DNA of 64,000 nucleotides, from NCBI RefSeq assembly GCF_943192905.1, contig NZ_CALPCC010000008.1, forward strand, positions 1 to 64,000. Direction: 5' to 3'. Each line of letters opens with the position of its first letter. Positions within the stretch are counted from its first letter, which is position 1. This DNA comes from Adlercreutzia murintestinalis. Its GTDB lineage: Bacteria; Actinomycetota; Coriobacteriia; Coriobacteriales; Eggerthellaceae. Made by a program: the position numbers and the translations under genes. This document shows, piece by piece, positions 24,896 to 33,937 of the stretch. The notes beneath the pieces were generated by a model. It had not been told where the DNA came from, did no database searches, and saw nothing but the letters and a program-made list of their open reading frames with translations.

Positions 24896-26233
24896 TCAAA
24901 GGCACGGCGCGGCTGCGTCCTCATCGCCGAAGAGCAGCGCGCGCTCGGCTCCCGGCAGCGCTGCACGCGCCTGCTCGCGCAGGTTGTTCATGCTGGCCAG
25001 AAACTGCCGGTACATCACCACTACCAGATAGCGTCCGCGCACCGTCAGCGTCAGCTCGTGCGCATCATCGGTGGCAAATGCCCGGTTCACGCGCAGAAAT
25101 GCCATCTCGATCGGCAACCCCGCATCCACGCTGCACCCGAAATCTTCCTTGAAGTGCTCCTTGTCCAAGCGCAGCTTGTACAGATCGAGCAGCAGTCGAT
25201 AGCGCATCAGGTCGTGCTTGCTCATGTCCGCACGACCCATGATGGACATACGGCCCGCCTCAATAGCAGCGTTGTAGTCGGAGATGCTGAACGTATTGAC
25301 GTAGAGCGCATCCCCCAAATGCGTGATGGAGCCACTCCCGATCGCTGGATAATCCACATAGTTCGTCTGGTATTCGTCAATATGATCCGGGTCATCATCG
25401 CATCCATGATCGTCCGTTCGCGTGAACGTCCACAACGTGGAACGCTCGAACAGGGCATCGTCTCCGTCGGCGAGCACGCCATCGACGATGCGATAGAAGC
25501 GCTCTTCACGGGTGCGATCGAGCTTGCCGAGCGCCGTCTGCATCTTCCGCATGGTCCCCTGCGAGGCATACAGCGGTGAGAACGTGACTTGACGCGCGCC
25601 GCACAACGCCACCTTCTCCAAGTCGGCGAAAAGGATGTCCTCGGTTTGCGAGGGGAAGTTGAAGATCATGTCCACGTTCAGCGAATCAATGTATCCGTGC
25701 GCTTCGGCGATGCGCTCAAGTATCTCCGCGCCCGATCCGTACTTCTTGTACCGATCCATCTGCTTGAGAAGCCCATCATCGAAGCTCTGCACGCCCACGC
25801 TCAGCCGCTGCACGCGCCCCGCCATCTTCTCCAGGTACGGTTTGATCAGGTGGTTCGGATTCGTCTCCACCGCCACCTCGGTCACCCCGAATGCATCGCG
25901 CGCCAGATCTATCGTCTCGCACAGCTCGTCGATCATGATGGTGGGCGTGCCGCCACCCACGTACACGCTCTCGATGCGATAGCCCAGATCAGCCAGCATC
26001 AGCATCTCCTTGCGCATGCTTGCGAAATAGGGCTTGGCTATCTCTTCGCGAAACGGGTAACGGTTGAAGCTGCAATACGGACAGAGCACCTGACAAAACG
26101 GCACGTGCATATACAACATATAGCGACGCTGAGGGTCGGCAACGGGAAACTGCGTCTCCTGCGTCGGCGCAAGCGCAAGTTCGCGCTTCGCGGCAGACTT
26201 CACCACTGCGGTGAGAATGCGCTCTGATAGCAT
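24896..26233 (-). CDS. Radical SAM protein, oxygen-independent coproporphyrinogen-oxidase family (HemN/HemW-like)
   Basis: A 445-residue radical SAM enzyme. The [4Fe-4S]-binding motif CQVLCPYC has cysteines at 47, 51 and 54 (CX3CX2C). It is followed by the SAM-binding VYVGGGTPTI motif, VETNPNHL and LSVGVQSFDDGLLKQMDRY, which are characteristic of the HemN/HemW family. Whether it decarboxylates coproporphyrinogen, carries heme or does something else cannot be decided here. The N-terminus lacks the extra residues of true HemN. ATG 26233 was preferred over one 8 codons upstream because it follows AAAGGGGGG. The gene is solitary and divergent from the UPF0210 gene. Confidence 0.85.
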   Translation of the reverse strand: MLSERILTAVVKSAAKRELALAPTQETQFPVADPQRRYMLYMHVPFCQVLCPYCSFNRYPFREEIAKPYFASMRKEMLMLADLGYRIESVYVGGGTPTIMIDELCETIDLARDAFGVTEVAVETNPNHLIKPYLEKMAGRVQRLSVGVQSFDDGLLKQMDRYKKYGSGAEILERIAEAHGYIDSLNVDMIFNFPSQTEDILFADLEKVALCGARQVTFSPLYASQGTMRKMQTALGKLDRTREERFYRIVDGVLADGDDALFERSTLWTFTRTDDHGCDDDPDHIDEYQTNYVDYPAIGSGSITHLGDALYVNTFSISDYNAAIEAGRMSIMGRADMSKHDLMRYRLLLDLYKLRLDKEHFKEDFGCSVDAGLPIEMAFLRVNRAFATDDAHELTLTVRGRYLVVVMYRQFLASMNNLREQARAALPGAERALLFGDEDAAAPCL

Positions 26234-26385
26234 GGTGCCCCCCTTTGAAAGCCGCACCTAGCACCTGCGGCCTACACACCTTTTTATCTCAACAGAAGAT
26301 TCTACTCAAGATGAGCCCGATGCGCGCGGCGTTTTTCGCGGCGGCAGACTGCGCGGGGTCACCATGCGCGCTGCACTGGTCGAAC

Positions 26386-26394
26386 TGGTAGAAT
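26386..26394 (+). promoter_or_regulatory. Extended -10 upstream of the UPF0210 gene
   Basis: TGG directly precedes TAGAAT, an extended -10 arrangement 45 bases before the start codon. No convincing -35 box is present. Confidence 0.35.
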
Positions 26395-26438
26395 CTGATG
26401 AACGCACCACGGCCGAAAGCCCCGACGGATGGAGAGCT

Positions 26439-27803
26439 ATGCAGCTGACACCTGCTGAGATACACGAAACGCTGGCGATGGTCAGCAAGCAGCACCTCGA
26501 TATCAGGACCATCACGCTGAGCCTGAACCTGCGCGGGTGCGCAGACGCCGATATCGATGCGGTCTCGCGCAAGGTATACGAGCGCATGGCACGCGCGGCC
26601 GAGCGGCTCGTTCCTACCGCCGACCAGCTAGAGCGCGAATTCGGCATCCCCATCGTGAACAAGCGCATCTCCGTGACACCCATCGCCGAGGTATGCGCCG
26701 CCACCGAAGCGCATGACCTCTCGCCGGTTGCGCGCGCCATGGACCATGCCGCCGCCGAGGTTGGGGTCGATTTCGTGGGCGGCTTCACGGCGCTCGTGCA
26801 AAAAGGCGCCAGTCGCGGTGACGAAAAGTTGATGGATTCCATTGCGAGCGCACTAGCGGACACCGAGCGTGTCTGCTCGTCGGTCAACATCGGTAGCACG
26901 CGGGCCGGTCTCAATATGGAGGCCATCTGGCGCATGACAGGCGTCATTATCGACACCGCGAATGCCACGGCCGATCGCGACTGCATCGGTGCAGGCAAGC
27001 TCGTGGTGTTCTGCAACGCGGTGGAGGACAACCCGTTCATGGCCGGCGCCTTCCACGGGTCGGGTGAGGCGGACGAGGTCATCAACGTGGGCGTGAGCGG
27101 CCCGGGCGTGGTGCGCGCCGTGCTGGCCGATCTGCCCGCCGATGCCGATATCACCGCTGTTGCCGAGGCCATCAAAGCGACCGCGTTCAAGATCACACGT
27201 GCAGGCGAGCTGATGGCGCGCGAAGCGGCGCGACGGCTCGGCTACTCCAAGGGCATCCTGGACCTGTCGCTTGCCCCCACACCTGCCGAGGGCGATTCGG
27301 TAGCCGAGATCTTGGAGGCCATCGGCGTGGGCACCTGCGGCGGTCCCGGCACCACCGCGGCGCTCGCCATGCTCAACGACGCTGTGAAGAAGGGTGGCGT
27401 GATGGCGTCATCGTCGGTCGGCGGCCTCTCGGGCGCGTTCATCCCGGTGTCTGAAGATGCGGGCATGATCCGCGCAGCCGAGGCGGGCGCGCTGACGCTT
27501 GAGAAGCTGGAGGCCATGACGTGCGTGTGCTCGGTGGGCCTCGACATGATCGCGGTGCCCGGCGACACGAGCCGTGAGACCATCTTCGGCATCATCGCGG
27601 ATGAGGCAGCCATCGGCATGATCAACAACAAGACCACCGCCGTACGCATCATCCCGGCCATCGGCAAGAGCGTGGGCGACACGCTCGACTTCGGCGGTCT
27701 GCTGGGGCGCGCACCGGTGATGCCCGTCAATCAGCATGCTGGCACCGTGTTCGCCCACCGCGGCGGTCGCATGCCCGCCCCGCTGAACTCCTTGAAGAAT
27801 TAG
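26439..27803 (+). CDS. UPF0210 (DUF711, 'PFL family') protein
   Basis: A 454-residue member of UPF0210, a well-conserved family whose structure resembles glycyl-radical enzymes' fold but whose activity is unproven. The N-terminal [18 protein letters not shown], then [24 protein letters not shown] and [30 protein letters not shown]-type segments are diagnostic. Length matches the family. ATG 26439 has GGAGAG 4-9 bases upstream; the in-frame ATG at 26364 has none. In many bacteria an ACT-domain UPF0237 gene precedes it; none is visible here, so the usual partner is missing or elsewhere. Confidence 0.9.
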   Translation: MQLTPAEIHETLAMVSKQHLDIRTITLSLNLRGCADADIDAVSRKVYERMARAAERLVPTADQLEREFGIPIVNKRISVTPIAEVCAATEAHDLSPVARAMDHAAAEVGVDFVGGFTALVQKGASRGDEKLMDSIASALADTERVCSSVNIGSTRAGLNMEAIWRMTGVIIDTANATADRDCIGAGKLVVFCNAVEDNPFMAGAFHGSGEADEVINVGVSGPGVVRAVLADLPADADITAVAEAIKATAFKITRAGELMAREAARRLGYSKGILDLSLAPTPAEGDSVAEILEAIGVGTCGGPGTTAALAMLNDAVKKGGVMASSSVGGLSGAFIPVSEDAGMIRAAEAGALTLEKLEAMTCVCSVGLDMIAVPGDTSRETIFGIIADEAAIGMINNKTTAVRIIPAIGKSVGDTLDFGGLLGRAPVMPVNQHAGTVFAHRGGRMPAPLNSLKN

Positions 27804-27861
27804 CGTCCTTGAGGTGGCGGGCACACCCCGTCGTTCAGCGACGCACAAAGGCGCGTGACGC

Positions 27862-27905
27862 AAAAAGAGCGCTTGCGCCACCCGAAGGCGATGCGCAAGC
27901 GCTCT
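27862..27905 (-). terminator. Terminator of metNIQ
   Basis: A 13-bp perfect inverted repeat (AGAGCGCTTGCGC / GCGCAAGCGCTCT) lies with the T-run (CTTTTTG) on the minus-strand side, 30 bases after the metQ stop. It can also back up the UPF0210 gene on the other strand. Confidence 0.85.
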
Positions 27906-27935
27906 GGAGCGTTGCTCTTCTGTCAGCAGTGCAGC

Positions 27936-28787
27936 TTAGAACAGTGCGACCACCGAACCGTTGTAGTTATCCTCGATGAACTGCTTCACCGCATCGCTTT
28001 GCAGTGCGTTCACCAGCGCCTGGATCTTCTCAGCATCCTGGTTGCCATCCTTGACCGCGATAACGTTCACGTACGCCTCGGCTGCCTGACCCTGATCGGA
28101 CTCGGTCGCAAGGGCATCGGCCACCTGCAAACCAGCCTCGAGCGCATAATTGCCATTGATGACCGCCAGGTCAACATCGTTGAGCACGCGCGGCACCTGT
28201 GCAGCCTCCACTTCCTGAATATTCAGGTTCTTCGGATTCTCGGCAATATCCACCACGGTGGCAGACAGGCCCGCGTCGTCCTTCAGCTTGATCAGGCCCT
28301 CCTGCTCAAGCAGCAGCAGCGCACGCGCCTCGTTGGTGGCATCGTTGGGCACCGCGATGGTAGCGCCATCGGGCAGCGCCGTCAGATCGGTGGTCTTGCC
28401 CGTATAGATGCCCATCGGCTCGAAATGAATGCCCGCCGCATCAACCAACGTCGTACCGTTCTCGGCATTGAAGTCGTTCAGATACGTGATGTGCTGGAAG
28501 TAGTTCGCATCCAGCTCACCATCCTGAAGCGCGGTGTTGGGCAGCACATAATCGTTGTAAGGAACGATCTCAAGCGTGTAGCCTTCTTGAGCGAGCTGGT
28601 CGTTCACCACTTCCAGGATCTCAGCATGCGGCGTCGGGCTTGCGCCCACCTTGATGATCGTGTCGTCGCTGGTTGCGCTCGCTGCACTGCTCGCGCTCTC
28701 GTTCGACCCGCATCCGGCAAGGCCCGCCACGGCGAGCGCACCGACCACAGCAGCAGCGCCCAGTTTCTTCACGAGGGACAATTTCAT
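27936..28787 (-). CDS. metQ: Methionine ABC transporter substrate-binding lipoprotein
   Basis: A 283-residue NlpA/MetQ-family lipoprotein that captures methionine outside the membrane. The lipobox is LAGC. The mature opening IIKVGASPTPHAEILEVV, then DYVLPNTALQDGELDANYFQH and IAVPNDATNEARALLLL are the family's hallmark segments. It is the last gene of metN-metI-metQ, has an AAAGGAG Shine-Dalgarno and is followed by a strong terminator. Confidence 0.95.
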   Translation of the reverse strand: MKLSLVKKLGAAAVVGALAVAGLAGCGSNESASSAASATSDDTIIKVGASPTPHAEILEVVNDQLAQEGYTLEIVPYNDYVLPNTALQDGELDANYFQHITYLNDFNAENGTTLVDAAGIHFEPMGIYTGKTTDLTALPDGATIAVPNDATNEARALLLLEQEGLIKLKDDAGLSATVVDIAENPKNLNIQEVEAAQVPRVLNDVDLAVINGNYALEAGLQVADALATESDQGQAAEAYVNVIAVKDGNQDAEKIQALVNALQSDAVKQFIEDNYNGSVVALF

Positions 28788-28817
28788 AGTATGCTCTTCT
28801 CCTTTCGGACCGCGCGT

Positions 28818-29477
28818 CTAACGCAGTCGCTTATCTACCTTGCTCACCAGCTTCAATCCGCCTTCTTGGAAGATCTGCACGATCACCACGAGCAAAGCAA
28901 CCGTGATGAGCATGACATCGGATTGATACCGGTAATAGCCATAATTGATCGCGATGGCACCCAAGCCGCCACCGCCGACGAAACCCGCCATAGCCGAATA
29001 GCCCAGAATCGTGGCGAGCGATATGGTTGCGCCCACCAGAAGCGACGGCTTCGCCTCGGGCAAGAACACCTTCCAGATCATCTGCCAGGCTGACGATCCC
29101 ATCGCGCGCGCCGCTTCGATCACGCCGCCATCGATTTCCTTGAGCGACGACTCCACCATGCGCGCCACGTAGGGGGCCGCTGCCACCACAAGCGGCACGA
29201 TGGTGGCATTCGAGCCGATCGTGGTGCCCACGACCAGCCGTGTGAACGGCAGAATGGCTACCAGCAGGATAAGGAAGGGCACCGAGCGCAGCACGTTCAC
29301 GATGATGCCGACGATCAGGTTCACCGCCCGATTGCGTCGAATGCCGCCATCTCCGGTGATGTAGAGGATGACACCGAGCGGAATGCCGATGAGATAGCTG
29401 ATGACCGTTGAGACCACGGTCATATACAAGGTCTCCCATACGCCATTCGCGATCAGCGATACCAGTTCAGGTGACAT
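28818..29477 (-). CDS. metI: Methionine ABC transporter permease
   Basis: A 219-residue permease with about five transmembrane helices, the normal MetI size. The EAA docking loop is IEAARAMGSSAWQMIWKVFLP. Conserved PFLILLVAILPFTR and GYSAMAGFVGGGGLG segments are present. It starts one base after the metN stop (TAGcATG), so the two are translationally coupled. It pairs with MetN and MetQ for D/L-methionine uptake. Confidence 0.95.
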   Translation of the reverse strand: MSPELVSLIANGVWETLYMTVVSTVISYLIGIPLGVILYITGDGGIRRNRAVNLIVGIIVNVLRSVPFLILLVAILPFTRLVVGTTIGSNATIVPLVVAAAPYVARMVESSLKEIDGGVIEAARAMGSSAWQMIWKVFLPEAKPSLLVGATISLATILGYSAMAGFVGGGGLGAIAINYGYYRYQSDVMLITVALLVVIVQIFQEGGLKLVSKVDKRLR

Positions 29478-29478
29478 G

Positions 29479-30570
29479 CTAGAGCACGCTCCCTTCTCTT
29501 ACGGCCGCATCCTCAAGCTTCTCGCGCTCGGCGCGAACCTCACGCGGGCCCTCTTCCTGCACGGGTTCAGCAGGCGGCACTGCCGCACTTTCTTCGTAGA
29601 GAATGCCACGCGAATCAAGGTACGCGCGGATGCGCTGGCGGGCAGCCTCGTCGTCAGGCAGCTGGATGAGCATCTGGCCGAACGCCTTGCCGCCGATGTT
29701 CTCGGTGTTGGCGGACAAGATGTTCACCATGACGTCGCATTGCACGGTCATATCCGATATCACGGGCGCCCCCGACTCTTCGCCGGTGAACGCCAAACGG
29801 AGCGTGTTGGGGGTGTTGTCGATGGTGAGCGCCCCTTGCGACGGCTCGATCAGGCGCTTTGCGGTGTCAGAGGTAGGACGCAGGAACACATCGTGCACGC
29901 TTCCCTGCTCCACGATGCGCCCATCGCTCATGACGGCCACCCGATCGCAGATCTGCTCGACCACCTTCATCTCGTGGGTGATGACCACGATGGTAACGCC
30001 CAGCTGCTCGTTGAGCCGCTTCAAGAGGTCAAGAATGGATGCGGTCGTGATCGGGTCAAGAGCGCTGGTGGCCTCGTCGCACAGGATGATGCGCGGGTTT
30101 GACGCCAGCGCGCGCGCGATGGCCACCCGCTGCTTCTGACCGCCGGAAAGCTGCACCGGGTACGCGCGTGCCTTGTCAGCCAAATCCACCATCTCGAGCA
30201 ACTCAGCAGCGCGCTTGGACGCCTCGGCTTTGGGCGTGCCTGCGATCTCGAGCGGATAGCGGATATTCGCCTCAACCGTGCGCTGCGATAGCAAATTGAA
30301 CTGCTGGAAGATCATGCCGATGCCACGGCGCGCCTCGCGCAGCTGCTTGCGACCAAGGCCGCACAGATCGGTGCCATCGATGATCACCTGGCCGCTCGTC
30401 GGGCGCTCGAGCAGGTTCATGCAACGCACGAGCGTCGACTTGCCAGCCCCGGAAAAGCCGATGATGCCGAAAATATCGCCGTCGTCGATGCGCAGGTTCA
30501 CATCATGCACCGCATCCACCAGTCCAGCAGCCGTTCGGAAGCTCTTATTCAGGTCTTTCAGTTCGATCAA
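29479..30570 (-). CDS. metN: Methionine ABC transporter ATPase
   Basis: A 363-residue ATPase driving methionine import. Walker A is GFSGAGKST, the Q-loop is IGMIFQQFNLL, the signature is LSGGQKQR and Walker B is IILCDEATSALD. The C-terminal NIL/ACT-like domain (about 265-335) senses methionine in homologues. An acidic tail of about 35 residues follows it (VPPAEPVQEEGPREVRAER), somewhat longer than usual. The start codon is TTG at 30570 behind AAGGATC. No SAM riboswitch is seen upstream; a promoter with an internal palindrome is (30607-30634). Confidence 0.95.
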   Translation of the reverse strand: MIELKDLNKSFRTAAGLVDAVHDVNLRIDDGDIFGIIGFSGAGKSTLVRCMNLLERPTSGQVIIDGTDLCGLGRKQLREARRGIGMIFQQFNLLSQRTVEANIRYPLEIAGTPKAEASKRAAELLEMVDLADKARAYPVQLSGGQKQRVAIARALASNPRIILCDEATSALDPITTASILDLLKRLNEQLGVTIVVITHEMKVVEQICDRVAVMSDGRIVEQGSVHDVFLRPTSDTAKRLIEPSQGALTIDNTPNTLRLAFTGEESGAPVISDMTVQCDVMVNILSANTENIGGKAFGQMLIQLPDDEAARQRIRAYLDSRGILYEESAAVPPAEPVQEEGPREVRAEREKLEDAAVREGSVL

Positions 30571-30606
30571 GACAGATCCTTCGAGTCGTTTTTCGCACGG
30601 TGAATG

Positions 30607-30634
30607 ATTCTAGGGCATGCCCGGGTGTTCTCAA
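30607..30634 (-). promoter_or_regulatory. Promoter of metNIQ with palindromic spacer
   Basis: On the minus strand TTGAGA (-35, 30634-30629) and TAGAAT (-10, 30612-30607) are 16 bp apart. The spacer half next to the -10 is the 10-bp palindrome GGGCATGCCC (30613-30622). That is a natural place for a repressor to block RNA polymerase. Confidence 0.65.
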
Positions 30635-30697
30635 AATAGCGGTATCGGATAGACGGCCATCGGTTTTCACGATGGCGGTCGTGCTCCTTTGTGCGCG

Positions 30698-32047
30698 CTA
30701 GCGTACCTTCCACACCGCGCACGCCAGCACGGCGCACGAGAGAACCGCCGAGAATGCAAAAGCGAGGTCGAAGGCCACCGCCGCAGCTCCGGCCGATGAG
30801 ATGATGAGCATCATCAGCGCCGTGCCCAACGAAGCGCACGCCTGACGCACCGTGGTGAAGAAGGCGCTGCCGTCCACCATGTGCTGCGGCTCAAGCTCGC
30901 GCATGCCCCACGAGTTGAGCGGCCCGATGAGCGAACTCACGCCGATGCCGCGCACGGTCTGCATCACCATGAGCAGCCACAGCGGCGTGGACGCATCGAC
31001 AAAGATCATGCTGACCGCACCAACAGAGAGAAGCACAGCGCCGCCGATGACGACCGTGCGCGCCCCGATGCGATCAGAGAGCATCCCGGCAAGCGGGTTG
31101 AACACCACCGCCAGAATGGTTGCCGGAATGAACACCACGCCAGCATCAAGAGCCGAACCCCCGCACACGTTCGTTACGAACAGCGGAATGATCAGCGTGA
31201 TGCCCATAAACGATGCGAACAGGCAATTCTGCGCAAAGAAGCTCACGCGGTAACTCGCAGCATCGAAAATGTGCATGTTGATGAGCGGGTGCGCAATGCG
31301 CTGCTGTCGCGCAATGAAGGCGATGAGGAATGCCACGCCCAAAAGCCCGGGCGTCGCCACCTCTACCGACAGAAGGGGCACGCTGGCAGCATTCGTAAAG
31401 CACAGGAGCAGGCCTCCGAATCCCAGCGTTGACTGGATAAACGAGATAACGTCAAGATGCGCATCACGCGCCGCCACCTTTTCGCACGGAATGAGCGCAA
31501 CGGCACAGACGAGCAACACCACCAACGCTACGAGCAAGATGATGAAGAAGCTGCGCCAACCGAGCGTGTCAGCGAGCGCACCACCAATGAGCGGCCCGAT
31601 GTTCGGCGCGAAACCCATGGCGATACCGGCGATGCCCATGGCTGTTCCCGTGCGCTCTTTAGGAAAGCGCGTCATCGCGATGGTCTGGAGCACCGGCAAC
31701 GTGATGCCGGTTGCCACTGCTTGCGGAATGCGCCCTATGAGCAGCACGGTGAAGTCTGGTGCTACCCAATCAATGGTCACGCCTACTGCGAAGAGCACTA
31801 ATGCCACCAGCATAAGTTGACGGATGCTCAGGCGGCGGGACAGATGGGTCACGAGCGGGACCGTGATGCCGATGCACAGCATGAAGATGGTCGTGAGCCA
31901 TTGCCCTGTATAGTCGTCCGTGCCAAGATCGGTTTGCACTGCGCCCAGCATGGAGTTCATCACCGTTTGTGTGAGGGAGCCAAGCGCACAGGTGAGCACC
32001 ACGATAGCAAAGGTACGATACGTACTTCGCGTGGAATCTCTCTCCAT
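30698..32047 (-). CDS. MFS drug exporter, DHA2 (EmrB/QacA) type
   Basis: A 449-residue major-facilitator permease, likely a proton-driven efflux pump for drugs or metabolites. It has about fourteen hydrophobic helices. The motif-A-like loop THLSRRLSIRQLM and motif-C-like GIAGIAMGFAPNIGPLIGGALADTLGWR are clear. The real start is ATG 32047, with GGGAGG upstream; longer frames run back through the tRNA-Pro gene. The leader overlaps the tRNA-Pro terminator, so expression may depend on read-through. The substrate cannot be named. Confidence 0.88.
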   Translation of the reverse strand: MERDSTRSTYRTFAIVVLTCALGSLTQTVMNSMLGAVQTDLGTDDYTGQWLTTIFMLCIGITVPLVTHLSRRLSIRQLMLVALVLFAVGVTIDWVAPDFTVLLIGRIPQAVATGITLPVLQTIAMTRFPKERTGTAMGIAGIAMGFAPNIGPLIGGALADTLGWRSFFIILLVALVVLLVCAVALIPCEKVAARDAHLDVISFIQSTLGFGGLLLCFTNAASVPLLSVEVATPGLLGVAFLIAFIARQQRIAHPLINMHIFDAASYRVSFFAQNCLFASFMGITLIIPLFVTNVCGGSALDAGVVFIPATILAVVFNPLAGMLSDRIGARTVVIGGAVLLSVGAVSMIFVDASTPLWLLMVMQTVRGIGVSSLIGPLNSWGMRELEPQHMVDGSAFFTTVRQACASLGTALMMLIISSAGAAAVAFDLAFAFSAVLSCAVLACAVWKVR

Positions 32048-32064
32048 GTACCCTCCCGAAAGTG

Positions 32065-32089
32065 AAAAGGGCCGCCATCTGGCGACCCT
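32065..32089 (-). terminator. Terminator of tRNA-Pro
   Basis: On the minus strand AGGGTCGCC / GGCGGCCCT form a 9-bp stem with one G-T pair and a 4-base loop, then TTTT. It lies 8 bases after the tRNA and just upstream of the MFS start. Confidence 0.75.
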
Positions 32090-32096
32090 GAATTCC

Positions 32097-32173
32097 TGGT
32101 CGGGTCGACAGGATTTGAACCTGCGGCCTCTGCGTCCCGAACGCAGCGCTCTACCAAGCTGAGCCACGACCCG
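32097..32173 (-). tRNA. tRNA-Pro(CGG)
   Basis: A 77-base cloverleaf with encoded CCA. The acceptor CGGGTCG pairs with CGACCCG. The anticodon loop TTCGGGA gives CGG on a CTGCG/CGCAG stem, and the T arm is GCAGG-TTCAAAT-CCTGT. It lies downstream of purH on the same strand. Confidence 0.96.
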
Positions 32174-32191
32174 TTGAAAGCAGACGATATG

Positions 32192-32219
32192 GTACCACAG
32201 ATGAACGCATCTGTGGTAC
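32192..32219. terminator. Perfect hairpin between purH and tRNA-Pro
   Basis: A 12-bp perfect inverted repeat (GTACCACAGATG / CATCTGTGGTAC) with a 4-base loop lies 18 bases after the purH stop. No T-tract follows on the minus strand. It may be a factor-dependent terminator or an mRNA-stabilising or processing structure. Confidence 0.5.
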
Positions 32220-32237
32220 TTCGCTCACGATATCGGT

Positions 32238-33815
32238 CTAATGACGGAAGTGGCGGTGACCGGTGAACACCATGCACACGCCCTGCTCGTCAGCAGCCGC
32301 GATAACCTCTTCGTCGCGGATGGAACCGCCCGGCTGAATGACCGCAACCACCCCTGCCTGCGCAAGCGTGTCGAATCCGTCGCGGAACGGGAAGAAGGCA
32401 TCAGAGGCTGCAACCGCGCCGCGGGCCTTCTCGCCCGCCTGCTCTATAGCGATGCGCGCCGAGTTCACGCGGTTGGGCTGGCCGCCACCCACGCCCACGC
32501 TCGCATGGTCCTTCGCGATCAGAATGGCGTTGCTCTTCACCGACTTCACAGCGCGCCACGCGAACATGAGCTCGTCCATCATCTCGGGCGTAGGCTGCAC
32601 CTTGGTCGGGCACGTGAAGTCAGTCGGATCCTCAGCCACGCCATCGCTTTGCTGTGCGAGCAGACCACCTTCCACCGAGCGGAACTCGATACCTTGGCCC
32701 GCCGGATTCACTCCACCGGTGGCGATCAGCCGACAGTTGGGCTTGCTCGCATACATCTCACAGGCATCACCGGAGAATGCGGGAGCCACGATGACCTCCA
32801 CGAACTGCTTGTTCTCGAAAATAGCCGCTACCGTCTCGCCTGTCACGTCGCGATTGAACGCCATCACGCCACCGTAGGCGCTCACCGGGTCGCACTCGTG
32901 TGCGCGCTTGTATGCTGTGGTCACGTCCGCATCCTCGCATACGCCGCACGGCGTCAGGTGCTTCACGATCACACAGGCTGGCTCGGTGTACTCACGCACC
33001 GCCGCCCACGCCGCATCCATATCAAGGTAGTTGTTATAGGAAAGCTCCTTCCCCTGCAGCTGCATACCGCACGCCAGGCTCTGCTCAGCGCCGGGGAAAT
33101 CATCGCGCACATAAAACGCAGCTGCCTGATGCGGGTTCTCTCCATAGCGCAATGCCTGCTTCTTCGTAAGCCCCAGCTGCATCTGCTCAGGGAACGCCAG
33201 CTGATTGTCTGCCGCATCCATCTGCGCGCCCATCCATGACGCGATGGCGCCATCGTAGGCGCTCGTCGTGCGAAACACATCCAGCGCCAGCCGTTGACGC
33301 GTGGCGAGCGTCGTCGCGCCGCCTGACCTGCGCATCTCGTCCAGGATCCCCTCATAGCTAGCTGGATCGGTCACCACGGTAACACTGGCGAAGTTCTTCG
33401 CAGCGCTGCGCAGCATGCTCGGGCCCCCAATGTCAATGTTCTCGATGCACGTTGCGAAATCAGCACCGCCCGCTACCGTCTTCTCAAACGCATAGAGATT
33501 GACCACCACCATATCGATCATCTCGATGTCGTGCTCTGCTGCCTGCGCCATATGATCGGCGTTATCGCGCTTGGCCAGCAAGCCGCCATGCACACGGGGA
33601 TGCAGCGTCTTCACGCGGCCATCCATCATCTCGGGGAACTCGGTCACCTCATCGATGGGCGTCACCGGAATGCCCGCCTCGGCAATCGCCTTCGCCGTGC
33701 CGCCCGTGGATATGATCTGCGCACCGAACTCATCTGAGAGCGCCCGCGCGAAATCGACAATACCCGTCTTATCCGTGACCGACATCAGTACGCGCTTCAC
33801 TTTTGGATCTGCCAT
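32238..33815 (-). CDS. purH: Bifunctional AICAR transformylase / IMP cyclohydrolase
   Basis: Performs the last two steps of IMP synthesis. The 525 residues are typical. The N-terminal cyclohydrolase domain has RVLMSVTDKTGIVDFAR, IISTGGTAKAI and RVKTLHPRVHGGLLA. The C-terminal transformylase has LRYGENPHQAAAFY, VIVKHLTPCGVC and the catalytic-site KSVKSNAILIAKD. ATG 33815 has GGGGAGA upstream and begins at the conserved domain, so the 42 extra codons of the open frame were dropped. About 120 bp separates it from xdhC. That gap holds a long-range 8-bp inverted repeat (GGAGCACG / CGTGCTCC) that may end the purM-purN-xdhC transcript. Confidence 0.97.
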   Translation of the reverse strand: MADPKVKRVLMSVTDKTGIVDFARALSDEFGAQIISTGGTAKAIAEAGIPVTPIDEVTEFPEMMDGRVKTLHPRVHGGLLAKRDNADHMAQAAEHDIEMIDMVVVNLYAFEKTVAGGADFATCIENIDIGGPSMLRSAAKNFASVTVVTDPASYEGILDEMRRSGGATTLATRQRLALDVFRTTSAYDGAIASWMGAQMDAADNQLAFPEQMQLGLTKKQALRYGENPHQAAAFYVRDDFPGAEQSLACGMQLQGKELSYNNYLDMDAAWAAVREYTEPACVIVKHLTPCGVCEDADVTTAYKRAHECDPVSAYGGVMAFNRDVTGETVAAIFENKQFVEVIVAPAFSGDACEMYASKPNCRLIATGGVNPAGQGIEFRSVEGGLLAQQSDGVAEDPTDFTCPTKVQPTPEMMDELMFAWRAVKSVKSNAILIAKDHASVGVGGGQPNRVNSARIAIEQAGEKARGAVAASDAFFPFRDGFDTLAQAGVVAVIQPGGSIRDEEVIAAADEQGVCMVFTGHRHFRH

Positions 33816-33937
33816 GGTCTCCCCTTGTCTTCTCGTTTTGACTTCTACTCTCTCGGTTCCCGTATGAAAGCGCTGACGTGGAGCACGCGAAGTTCTTCGG
33901 AGCTTGTTTCGCAGCGCACCGTGCTCCAAGCGCCTGG

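Noticed and set aside
30571-30697. SAM riboswitch upstream of metN
   Set aside because: The 127-bp leader lacks the conserved SAM aptamer cores; a plain promoter with a palindrome is present instead. A 7-bp hairpin (30656-30676) has no T-tract.
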